Positions 49,190 to 56,094 of a DNA stretch of 56,094 nucleotides are shown here, piece by piece. Positions within the stretch are counted from its first letter, which is position 1; every line of letters begins with the position of its first letter. The notes under the pieces are model-generated. The model had not been told where the DNA came from. It saw only the letters and a program-made list of their open reading frames with translations, and made no database searches. This DNA comes from Sphingomonas parapaucimobilis NBRC 15100 (GTDB lineage Bacteria > Pseudomonadota > Alphaproteobacteria > Sphingomonadales > Sphingomonadaceae), in assembly GCF_000787715.1 (NCBI RefSeq), contig NZ_BBPI01000098.1, forward strand, positions 1 to 56,094. The letters run 5' to 3'. The position numbers and the translations under genes were made by a program.

Positions 49190-50467
49190 ATGAATCGTAT
49201 CCTCGCGGCCATGCTGGCCGCAGCGTCTTGCGCCACGATGGCGCAGGCGCAGGTCGGACCGTCCGCGCCTGTTGCGCAGGATGCGCCGGTCTACACGCTT
49301 GACCAAGCGGTCAGTGCAGCGGGCGGTTCGGCCCCTGCTGCGGAAGCGGCGACAGCTGGAATCGACGCGGCCCGTGCAGGTCGCACAGTCGCCGGCTTGC
49401 GGCCCAATCCGGTGGTTCAAGGCCAAGTCGAGAATGTCATCGGCTCCGGGCCGTATCGGGGGGTCCGCAGCGCGGAAACCACGGTCGGCTTTGCGATCCC
49501 GATCGAGCTAGGCGGCAAGCGCGGCGCCCGCGTCGCGGTCGCCAATGCGCAATTGTCCCGGGCCGAGATCCAGGCCGCGATCATCGCGGCGGATGTCCGG
49601 CTTCAGGTAACGCAGCTCTATGTCGAAGCGGTCGCGGCCGATCGCCGGGTAATGACAGCCCGCGATCAGGCCCGGATCGCCAGCGATGCGCTGCGGGCCG
49701 CGAGCGTTCGCGTGCAGGCAGGGCGGGCATCGCCACTCGAGCAACAGCGCGCGGATGTCGCGCGTATCAATGCCGACGCCAATGTGGAGCGGCAGCTTCG
49801 CTTGGCCGAGGCGGCCCGCGCCAATCTGGCGCGTCGGATCGGACGGCCGATCGACGGCCTGCTCGATGACACGCTGCTCGATCGCCTTCCCGGTGTGAAC
49901 GTCTATGGGCCGTTGGCACCGGTCAACACGACCGGCACACTCGCGCTGGCGGCAGCCAACGCGGATTTCTCCATTGCCGAAGCCGGCGTGCGGCTCGCGC
50001 GCGCCAATCGCGTGCCTGACCTGAACGTCGGGCCGTCGATCCGCCGCCTGGAAGCGACCAACGACATGGCGGCGGTGTTCAGCGTGTCGATCCCGATCCC
50101 GGTGTTCAACAATGGTCGCGCCGCGATTGCGCAGGCGACCGCGCAGCGGACCCAGGCGGATGCGCAGCGCCGCGTGACCGCGCTCGACATCGAACAGGCG
50201 ATCACGGACGCGCAGGCGCAGGCGGCCAATGCCGCAACGACGGCTCGTGCGGCGTCGGGGCCGGCGCTGGCGGCTGCACAGGAGGCCGCCCGCATCGCGC
50301 GGATCGGCTATCGCGAGGGCAAGTTCGGCCAGCTCGAATTGCTCGATGCTGAACGCACGCTCGCCGAAACGCGGGTCGCCGCGATCGACGCGCTTGCCAA
50401 TTACCAGAATGCCCGCGCGCAAGTGGAGCGACTGACCGCTCGTGCGCCCAATGGGGGGAATCAGTGA
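49190..50467 (+). CDS. czcC: TolC-family outer membrane factor CzcC
   Basis: The 425-residue protein has a signal peptide (ATMAQAQ) and TolC-type repeats: GLRPNPVVQGQVENV, VGFAIPIELGGKRGARVAVA, VSIPIPVFNNGRAAIAQA and REGKFGQLELLDAERTLAETR. It forms the outer membrane channel of the efflux complex. Its stop overlaps the czcB start (TGATG). Confidence 0.92.
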   Translation: MNRILAAMLAAASCATMAQAQVGPSAPVAQDAPVYTLDQAVSAAGGSAPAAEAATAGIDAARAGRTVAGLRPNPVVQGQVENVIGSGPYRGVRSAETTVGFAIPIELGGKRGARVAVANAQLSRAEIQAAIIAADVRLQVTQLYVEAVAADRRVMTARDQARIASDALRAASVRVQAGRASPLEQQRADVARINADANVERQLRLAEAARANLARRIGRPIDGLLDDTLLDRLPGVNVYGPLAPVNTTGTLALAAANADFSIAEAGVRLARANRVPDLNVGPSIRRLEATNDMAAVFSVSIPIPVFNNGRAAIAQATAQRTQADAQRRVTALDIEQAITDAQAQAANAATTARAASGPALAAAQEAARIARIGYREGKFGQLELLDAERTLAETRVAAIDALANYQNARAQVERLTARAPNGGNQ

Positions 50468-51645
50468 TGAAGAGCTTTTATCTCGCGGGCGCGGCGTCGC
50501 TCGCCCTGCTCTTGGCTGCCTGCGGCGGCAAGGATGGCGGAAACGAGGCAACTGCCGAAGGCGCAGCTGCCAATGAGACGGCAGCGGGCACGGAAAAGGG
50601 CGGTGCTGAAGGCGGTCATGCCGGTGAAGGCGTCGTCACATTGGGTGCCGACCAGATCGCCACAGCGGGCGTCCAGGTCGGACGGCCGATCATCGGCGGG
50701 GCCGGGACGATCGAGCTGCCCGCGATCATCGAGGGCGACCCACAGGGAACGCAGGTCGTCTCGGCCGCAATTGCGGGACGCGTGGTCGCGCTCACCCGTA
50801 ACCTCGGCCAATCGGTCGGACGCGGCCAGACCATTGCGGTCATCGAAAGCCGCGAGGCGGCGCAGATCAAGGGCGAGGTCGAGGCGGCGCGGGCGCGGCT
50901 TCAGCTCGCTAATTCGAACCTCGCGCGCGAACAGCGGCTGTTCGCGCAGAGAGTCTCCCCTGAACAGGATCTGATCGCCGCCCGCACAGCGGCGACGGAG
51001 GCGCGGATCGCCCTGACGCAGGCGCAGAGCATGGTTTCGGCGGCGGGTGTCGGCGGCGGCGGGCTCAACCGGCTCGGCATTGCCGCGCCGATCTCGGGCC
51101 AGATCATTGCGCGCCCCGTGACGCTGGGACAAACGGTCGCGGCGGATGCCGAACTCTATCGCATCGCCAACCTGAGCCAGGTGTCGATCGCGCTTAATCT
51201 CAAGCCCGAGGATGCGGGCCGGGTGCGTCCCGGCAATACGGTGCTGGTGAAGGCGGCAGGCCGTCAGGCGACCGCCCGCGTGACCTTCGTGTCGCCGGCG
51301 CTTGATCCGCAGACGCGGCTCGTGCCTGCGCTCGCCACCCTCGACAATCGCGGTGGCGAATGGCGGGTCGGCGAGCCTGTGACGGCAGCCGTGCAGCTCA
51401 CGGGCAGCGGCGGGAGCGGGGCGGTCCGCGTGCCGACGACGGCGGTCCAGAGTTTCGAGGGCAAGTCGGTCGTGTTCGTGCGCACGCCCACCGGCTTCAA
51501 GGCGACCCCGGTCCAGCTCGGCGATGCGTCGGGCGACACGGTGATCGTCCGGTCGGGCCTGACCGGCAACGAACAGATCGCCACCACCGGAAGTTTCACG
51601 CTCAAGGCCGAGATCGGCAAGGGCGAAGCGAGCCACGAGGATTAA
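50467..51645 (+). CDS. czcB: RND periplasmic adaptor CzcB
   Basis: The 392-residue protein has a lipoprotein signal (SLALLLAAC), a Gly/Glu-rich linker, and the adaptor fold with a split lipoyl domain (VVALTRNLGQSVGRGQTIAVIES and ISGQIIARPVTLGQTVAADAELY), a coiled hairpin between, and a barrel domain. It bridges CzcA and CzcC. ATG at 50467 is preferred over GTG three bases earlier. It ends three bases before czcA. Confidence 0.93.
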   Translation: MKSFYLAGAASLALLLAACGGKDGGNEATAEGAAANETAAGTEKGGAEGGHAGEGVVTLGADQIATAGVQVGRPIIGGAGTIELPAIIEGDPQGTQVVSAAIAGRVVALTRNLGQSVGRGQTIAVIESREAAQIKGEVEAARARLQLANSNLAREQRLFAQRVSPEQDLIAARTAATEARIALTQAQSMVSAAGVGGGGLNRLGIAAPISGQIIARPVTLGQTVAADAELYRIANLSQVSIALNLKPEDAGRVRPGNTVLVKAAGRQATARVTFVSPALDPQTRLVPALATLDNRGGEWRVGEPVTAAVQLTGSGGSGAVRVPTTAVQSFEGKSVVFVRTPTGFKATPVQLGDASGDTVIVRSGLTGNEQIATTGSFTLKAEIGKGEASHED

Positions 51646-51648
51646 GCC

Positions 51649-54600
51649 ATGATCGCCCGTATCGTAACCTGGGCGGTCGAGAAGCGCTGGCTAGTCCTGC
51701 TCCTCACCGTCATCGTCGCCGCCATCGGCGCCTTTTCCCTCTACCGGCTACCGATCGACGCGGTGCCGGACATCACCAACAATCAGGTCCAGATCAACGT
51801 CCGCGCGCCTGCCCTCTCGCCCGAGCTGGTCGAGAAGCAGGTGTCGTTTCCAATCGAAACCGCGCTCGCCGGCACCCCCGGCCTGGAATATACGCGCTCG
51901 TTGAGCCGCAACGGCTTCGCGCAGATCACGGCGGTCTTTTCGGACGCGACGGACATCTATTTCGCCCGCCAGCAGGTGGGCGAGCGTCTGCGGGGCGTGC
52001 AAGAGAATCTGCCCGACGGCGTGAACCCTGAAATGGGTCCGATCGCGACAGGCCTGGGCGAGGTGTACATGTACACCGTTCGTCTCGATCATCGCGAGGA
52101 CGACAAGCACAAGCCCGGTGAACCGGGCCAACAGCCCGATGGCAGCTACATCACGCCAGAGGGCGAGCGACTGACGACCGAAGAGGACAAGGCGACCTAC
52201 CTGCGCACCGCGCAGGACTGGATCGTGACGCCGCTTCTGAAGACCACACCGGGCCTCGCCGGTGTCGACTCGATTGGCGGTTACGCCAAGCAGTTCCTCG
52301 TCGTGCCCGACGTGCAGAAGCTGGCCTCGCTCGGCATCACGCTGACGGACCTGGGAAATGCGCTGGAGCGCAATAACACCAGCGTCGGCGGTGGCTTCGT
52401 CAATCGCAATGGCGAAGGTCTGGCTGTTCGCTCGGATGCGCTCGTTCGCAATGCCAGCGAGTTGGCCAGGACCGTGATCGCGACACGTAACGGCGTGCCG
52501 ATCACGGTCGAACAAGTTGCGACTGTGAAGACGGGTCAGGCGATCCGCATGGGTTCGGCATCGGAGAACGGTACCGAAGTCGTCGTCGGCACGGCGATCA
52601 TGCGGATCGGCGAGAACAGCCGCATCGTGTCGACCGCGGTCGCTGAGAAACTGAAGACGATCAACGCTTCGCTGCCTCCTGACGTCGTAATTCAGCCGGT
52701 GCTGAACCGCACCGAGCTGGTCAATTCGACGATCAAGACGGTCGCGAAAAACCTGTCCGAAGGCGCGGTGCTGGTCATCGTCGTGCTCTTCCTGCTGCTC
52801 GGCAACTTCCGTGCGGCCCTGATCGCGGCGTTGGTCATCCCGATCACCATGATGCTGACAGGCTTTGGTATGCTGCGCGCTGGGGTCTCGGCCAATCTGA
52901 TGAGCCTTGGGGCTTTGGACTTCGGTCTGATCGTCGACGGCGCCGTCATCATTGTCGAAAACGCGCTGCGCCGGCTTGCCGAGCAACAGCATCATGAAGG
53001 CCGATTGCTCAGCGTCAAGGAACGGCTCGCGACCGTGGCAGCCGCCGCTCGCGAGATGATCCGCCCCTCGGTTTACGGGCAGGCAATCATCATCCTCGTC
53101 TACGTACCGCTGCTCACGCTGACCGGCGTGGAGGGTAAAACGTTCGGACCGATGGCGCTGACCGTCATCATCGCGCTCGCCTTCGCCTTCATCCTCTCTC
53201 TCACCTTCGTGCCGGCGATGATTGCGATCTGGCTGTCGAAGAAGGTCGAGGAGAAGGACGGCCGCATCATCACGTGGCTGAAGAAGCGCTACGAACCCGG
53301 TCTCGACCGGGCCATGAAGCGCCCGACGCTGACGATCGGTGCGGGTGTGGGAAGCCTTGTGGTGGCGGCGCTTGCTTTCACTACGCTCGGCTCGGTGTTC
53401 CTGCCGCAGCTCGACGAAGGCGATTTGCTGATCCAGTCGCTCCGCATTCCGGCAACGTCGGTCCAGCAGAGCCAGGCGATGCAGGTGCCGATCGAGCGGA
53501 TGATGTCGAAGCAGCCGGAGGTGCAATTCGTCTATTCCAAGACGGGCACCGCCGAGCTGGCGGCCGACCCGATGCCGCCGAACGCGACCGACATGTTCGT
53601 CATCCTGAAGCCGCGCAAGGATTGGCCGGATCCTGAGCTTCCCAAGGAGGAGCTGGTCAGCCGGATCGAGGGTAATCTCGCGAAGATTCCGGGAAATGCC
53701 TACGAGATCACCCAGCCCATCCAGATGCGCTTCAACGAGCTGATCGCCGGCGTGCGCGGCGACATCGCGGTGAAGGTGTTCGGGGACGACTTCAACCAGA
53801 TGAACCGGACGGCCGAGCAAATCGCGGCGGTGCTGCGCAGAACGCAAGGCGCAGCGGACGTGAAGGTGGAGCAGACGACCGGTCTTCCCATGCTCGACAT
53901 TCGCGTCAACCGCGACGCGATGGCGCGGTTGGGCGTTACGGCTCAGGATGTGCAGGACACCGTGACTGCGACGATCGGCGGGCGAACATCGGGCCAGATC
54001 TTCGAGGGCGACCGTCGCTTCCCCGTGGTGATCCGCCTGTCGGAGGCGCAGCGTGCCGACATCGGCCTGCTCCAACAGGTGCAGGTGCCGGTGGCAGGCG
54101 GCGGCTATGTACCGCTGTCCAGCGTCGCCGAGATCAAGGTGGTCGATGGTCCGAACCAGATCAGCCGCGAGAACGGCAAGCGGCGCGTGGTGGTGCAAGC
54201 CAACGTGCGTGGCCGCGACGTCGGATCCGTCGTGGCGGATGCGCAGGCGGCGATCGGCAGCCAACTCCGGCTGCCTGCCGGCACCTATCTCGAATGGGGC
54301 GGCCAGTTCGAGAACCTCCAATCGGCAAGCGAACGGCTGAAGCTGGTCATTCCGGCTTGCTTCATCTTGATCCTGCTGCTCCTCTACGGGGCGTTGGGAT
54401 CGGTCCGCGACGCCGCGATCGTGTTCACCGGCGTGCCTTTCGCGCTGGTGGGCGGCGTCCTGTTGCTGTTCCTGCGGGGCATGGACTTCTCGATCTCGGC
54501 GGCAGTGGGCTTCATCGCCCTCTCGGGCATCGCGGTCCTCAACGGCCTCGTCATGGTCAGCTCGATCCAAGATCTGATCCGATCAGGGATGAGCCGCGAG

Positions 54601-54894
54601 GAAGCCGCGCATGTTGGCGCGATGCAGCGTCTGCGACCCGTCATCATGACCGCGCTAGTCGCCAGCCTCGGCTTCGTGCCGATGGCGCTGGGCGAAGGCG
54701 CCGGCGCAGAGGTTCAAAAGCCTTTGGCGACGGTCGTCATCGGCGGTCTGATCTCGGCGACGCTTCTTACGCTGTTCGTGCTGCCGACACTCTATGCCCG
54801 GTTCGGGCAGAAAGTGATCGAGAAACCCGAGCACTACAATGAGGAGCATGAAGGGGACGACCACGGTCAGACCTTCGTGAACAACTTGGCCTGA
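51649..54894 (+). CDS. czcA: Heavy-metal RND efflux pump CzcA
   Basis: The 1081-residue protein has the RND fold: an N-terminal membrane segment, large periplasmic loops, and DFGLIVDGAVIIVEN in the fourth membrane helix (about residues 424-438). This helix fits divalent-metal pumps (Co, Zn, Cd, Ni) rather than Cu/Ag pumps. A charged, His-bearing insert follows MYTVRLDHRED (about residues 140-185), as in other CzcA relatives. It is the inner-membrane motor of the complex. A strong hairpin follows its stop. Confidence 0.95.
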   Translation: MIARIVTWAVEKRWLVLLLTVIVAAIGAFSLYRLPIDAVPDITNNQVQINVRAPALSPELVEKQVSFPIETALAGTPGLEYTRSLSRNGFAQITAVFSDATDIYFARQQVGERLRGVQENLPDGVNPEMGPIATGLGEVYMYTVRLDHREDDKHKPGEPGQQPDGSYITPEGERLTTEEDKATYLRTAQDWIVTPLLKTTPGLAGVDSIGGYAKQFLVVPDVQKLASLGITLTDLGNALERNNTSVGGGFVNRNGEGLAVRSDALVRNASELARTVIATRNGVPITVEQVATVKTGQAIRMGSASENGTEVVVGTAIMRIGENSRIVSTAVAEKLKTINASLPPDVVIQPVLNRTELVNSTIKTVAKNLSEGAVLVIVVLFLLLGNFRAALIAALVIPITMMLTGFGMLRAGVSANLMSLGALDFGLIVDGAVIIVENALRRLAEQQHHEGRLLSVKERLATVAAAAREMIRPSVYGQAIIILVYVPLLTLTGVEGKTFGPMALTVIIALAFAFILSLTFVPAMIAIWLSKKVEEKDGRIITWLKKRYEPGLDRAMKRPTLTIGAGVGSLVVAALAFTTLGSVFLPQLDEGDLLIQSLRIPATSVQQSQAMQVPIERMMSKQPEVQFVYSKTGTAELAADPMPPNATDMFVILKPRKDWPDPELPKEELVSRIEGNLAKIPGNAYEITQPIQMRFNELIAGVRGDIAVKVFGDDFNQMNRTAEQIAAVLRRTQGAADVKVEQTTGLPMLDIRVNRDAMARLGVTAQDVQDTVTATIGGRTSGQIFEGDRRFPVVIRLSEAQRADIGLLQQVQVPVAGGGYVPLSSVAEIKVVDGPNQISRENGKRRVVVQANVRGRDVGSVVADAQAAIGSQLRLPAGTYLEWGGQFENLQSASERLKLVIPACFILILLLLYGALGSVRDAAIVFTGVPFALVGGVLLLFLRGMDFSISAAVGFIALSGIAVLNGLVMVSSIQDLIRSGMSREEAAHVGAMQRLRPVIMTALVASLGFVPMALGEGAGAEVQKPLATVVIGGLISATLLTLFVLPTLYARFGQKVIEKPEHYNEEHEGDDHGQTFVNNLA

Positions 54895-54896
54895 TG

Positions 54897-54931
54897 GATG
54901 GGCGGGGCGATCCGCGATCGCCCCGCCCATC
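54897..54931 (+). terminator. Strong hairpin after czcA
   Basis: GATGGGCGGGGCGAT (54897-54911) pairs perfectly with 54917-54931 around the five-base loop CCGCG. No T-run follows, so it may act as an attenuator or RNA-stabilising structure rather than a classical terminator. The next gene starts 16 bases behind it with its own GGAG. Confidence 0.65.
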
Positions 54932-54947
54932 TCTGGGAGATGGGGAT

Positions 54948-55436
54948 ATGCCTCGCACCATAACCAGCTCGATGCTTCACGGCGGGCCACTGCGCATCTG
55001 GTCGGCACTCACCGATCCGGATCATCGCCGGGCGTGGAGTCCGCTCGTATTTCTCGATGATCCGTCCCGGCTCGGCGACACAGAATGCACCTTTGCGATC
55101 CAGGGCATCACCCGGCCAATTCGGACGCCAGCACGGATTGATCGATTCGATAAACCGCACGCCTTCGCTTGGTCCTGCGGCATCCCCTATCTGTTCACGC
55201 TCGAAGAGCGGTACGAGCTGGCGGGGGACGATGGCGGCACCAGGCTAACGCATAGCTGCACGCTGCGCGGGGCGCTCTCCCTGCCGTTCGCGGCGATGAT
55301 GTTGCGCCGCCTGCGATCCCTGATGGTCGAATCTGACGATCGCCTCGCAACCTATCTCCGCTGGCGGGTAGGTCAGCCTGCCCGGGCTATCAATCGTCAG
55401 CGCGTCCCCTTCCGCTACAGGAGGAAGGCGCGATGA
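54948..55436 (+). CDS. SRPBCC-family protein
   Basis: The 162-residue protein starts with the typical SRPBCC pattern: ITSSMLHGGPLRIWSALTDPDHRRAW, then a LGDTECTFAIQG strand, LEERYELAGDDGGTRLTHSC and a long C-terminal helix. The fold binds a hydrophobic ligand in a deep pocket. The ATG at 54948 follows GGAGATGGGGAT. It may be transcribed with czcA past the hairpin. The ligand is unknown. Confidence 0.85.
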   Translation: MPRTITSSMLHGGPLRIWSALTDPDHRRAWSPLVFLDDPSRLGDTECTFAIQGITRPIRTPARIDRFDKPHAFAWSCGIPYLFTLEERYELAGDDGGTRLTHSCTLRGALSLPFAAMMLRRLRSLMVESDDRLATYLRWRVGQPARAINRQRVPFRYRRKAR

Positions 55437-55810
55437 TGATGCACTGTAAGCGGGTGCTGCCCGCCGTCATCCTCGTTGTCGGGCTCGCGGCGTGCTCGGA
55501 AAGAAAGCCGCCAGCCCCGCCAACGGAGCAGCAGATCCATTCGTCCGACAGCGCCGTGGCGACCGGGGAAATGGGGCGGCATAGATATCGCTGTTCCGAC
55601 GGGGAACCGCTGTTCGTCGATTACAAGGACAACGGCCTGCAGATCGATTTGCGGCGCTCCAACGGGGGACCGCCGATGATGCTGACCGCGCCAGCGCAGG
55701 GCCTGCAATATGTCGGCGAAACAGCCACCGCGACCTTCAAGGGGTCGCAGCTCACCATCGTGGAAGGCGATGGCCGTACCCGGATCTGCGAGCGGGAAGG
55801 CACGCGATGA
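55433..55810 (+). CDS. MliC-like lipoprotein, copy 1
   Basis: The 125-residue protein has a lipoprotein signal (VILVVGLAACS) and a domain like MliC/PliC lysozyme inhibitors: HRYRCSDGEPLFVDYKDNGLQIDL, then LTAPAQGLQYVGETATATFKG and a closing RICER. The paired cysteines fit the fold. The active-site loop of MliC is not obvious, so inhibition is uncertain. The ATG overlaps the previous stop by four bases. Confidence 0.7.
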   Translation: MMMHCKRVLPAVILVVGLAACSERKPPAPPTEQQIHSSDSAVATGEMGRHRYRCSDGEPLFVDYKDNGLQIDLRRSNGGPPMMLTAPAQGLQYVGETATATFKGSQLTIVEGDGRTRICEREGTR

Positions 55811-56094
55811 ACTGCCCTGCCTTCGAACGCCACAGGGCGCTTCGTCGGAAGAGACCGATGTCTGACACGTCGATTTCAAATGTGACAACCTTGTGCGGCC
55901 TGAATCGGGCCGGTCTGGCGATCGCGCGCCTCGGCGTCGTTCTCGTCTCCGGGGCGGTTATAGGGGCGTGTAATCCAGCGCCGACCCAGCCTACCGAGCC
56001 GGCGCATGAAAAGCATCTGACGTCGAAACTAATCGCGCAGCGCATCATGTACTGCGACGACGGCACACGCGCCGATGTCGACTTCATCGATGAC
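55807..56094 (+). CDS. MliC-like lipoprotein, copy 2 (partial)
   Basis: The frame is open from ATG 55807 to the window end (96 codons). It has a signal (GVVLVSGAVIGAC) with lipobox and then IMYCDDGTRADVDFIDD, which corresponds to YRCSDGEPLFVDYKDN of copy 1. An ATG at 55858 is an alternative start. Its start overlaps the copy 1 stop by four bases, so the pair is co-translated. The rest lies outside the window. Confidence 0.6.
   Translation, partial: MNCPAFERHRALRRKRPMSDTSISNVTTLCGLNRAGLAIARLGVVLVSGAVIGACNPAPTQPTEPAHEKHLTSKLIAQRIMYCDDGTRADVDFIDD

Noticed and set aside
51748..54570. Minus-strand open frame of 940 codons
   Set aside because: It is the antisense shadow of czcA; the residues are His/Asp/Arg-rich without a recognisable domain.

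Overview
The window is a GC-rich stretch of accessory DNA, most likely part of a plasmid from a sphingomonad (Alphaproteobacteria, Sphingomonadales). It carries an iteron origin with a Rep_3 initiator, a ParA partition pair, a Ti-type mobilisation block (TraA relaxase, TraC, TraD, TraG), DUF6118 genes beside the relaxase, HWE-kinase and ECF-type signalling genes, and metal-resistance cargo. The host is inferred from gene content and base composition; no rRNA or tRNA is present.

Layout. 1-4716: a metal operon (ZIP-like permease, CDF exporter, P1B-4 ATPase, HAD hydrolase) in which each of the last three genes overlaps the one before it by ATGA. 4952-6637: a DUF6118 gene and a truncated relaxase end, the remnant of a second mobilisation region. 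6638-15530: an island with a single-domain globin, HWE kinase, response regulator, diguanylate cyclase, ECF sigma factor, WGR protein, several exported proteins, a serpin lipoprotein and a cupin. 15530-22403: the intact DUF6118, traA, oriT, traC, traD, ATPase and traG block. 22404-26060: origin of replication, repA, partition genes and a SprT-like protease. 26479-28272: a RelB/YafQ toxin-antitoxin pair chained to a phosphatase and a lipoprotein gene. 28272-38423: a 10.15 kb Tn3-family chromate-resistance transposon that splits this lipoprotein gene. 38507-40538: lipoproteins and a serine recombinase. 40583-44243: a Tn552-like transposon whose left terminal repeat is itself split by an IS200-type element. 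44475-56094: a PDZ aspartyl protease, then a MerR-controlled metal block (CDF, cytochrome-FTR1 permease, CzcI-like protein, CzcCBA) and a tail with an SRPBCC protein and two MliC-like lipoproteins.

How the parts work together. The backbone replicates, partitions and mobilises the DNA; no mating-pair (Trb/VirB) genes are seen, so transfer needs genes outside the window. The cargo handles divalent metals (both ends), chromate and oxidative stress (the Tn3 element), stress signalling, and possibly attack on the envelope (serpin, MliC-like and Rap1a-like proteins). A recurring lipoprotein domain with a central Gly-Cys motif appears in up to four otherwise unannotated genes.

The most interesting structures are the split lipoprotein gene that can be rebuilt across the transposon, the IS200 insertion inside another transposon's terminal repeat, the array of GNA-loop mini-hairpins next to the origin, three copies of the palindrome CGTTTAAACG restricted to the backbone, and a branched palindromic element at 10101-10209.
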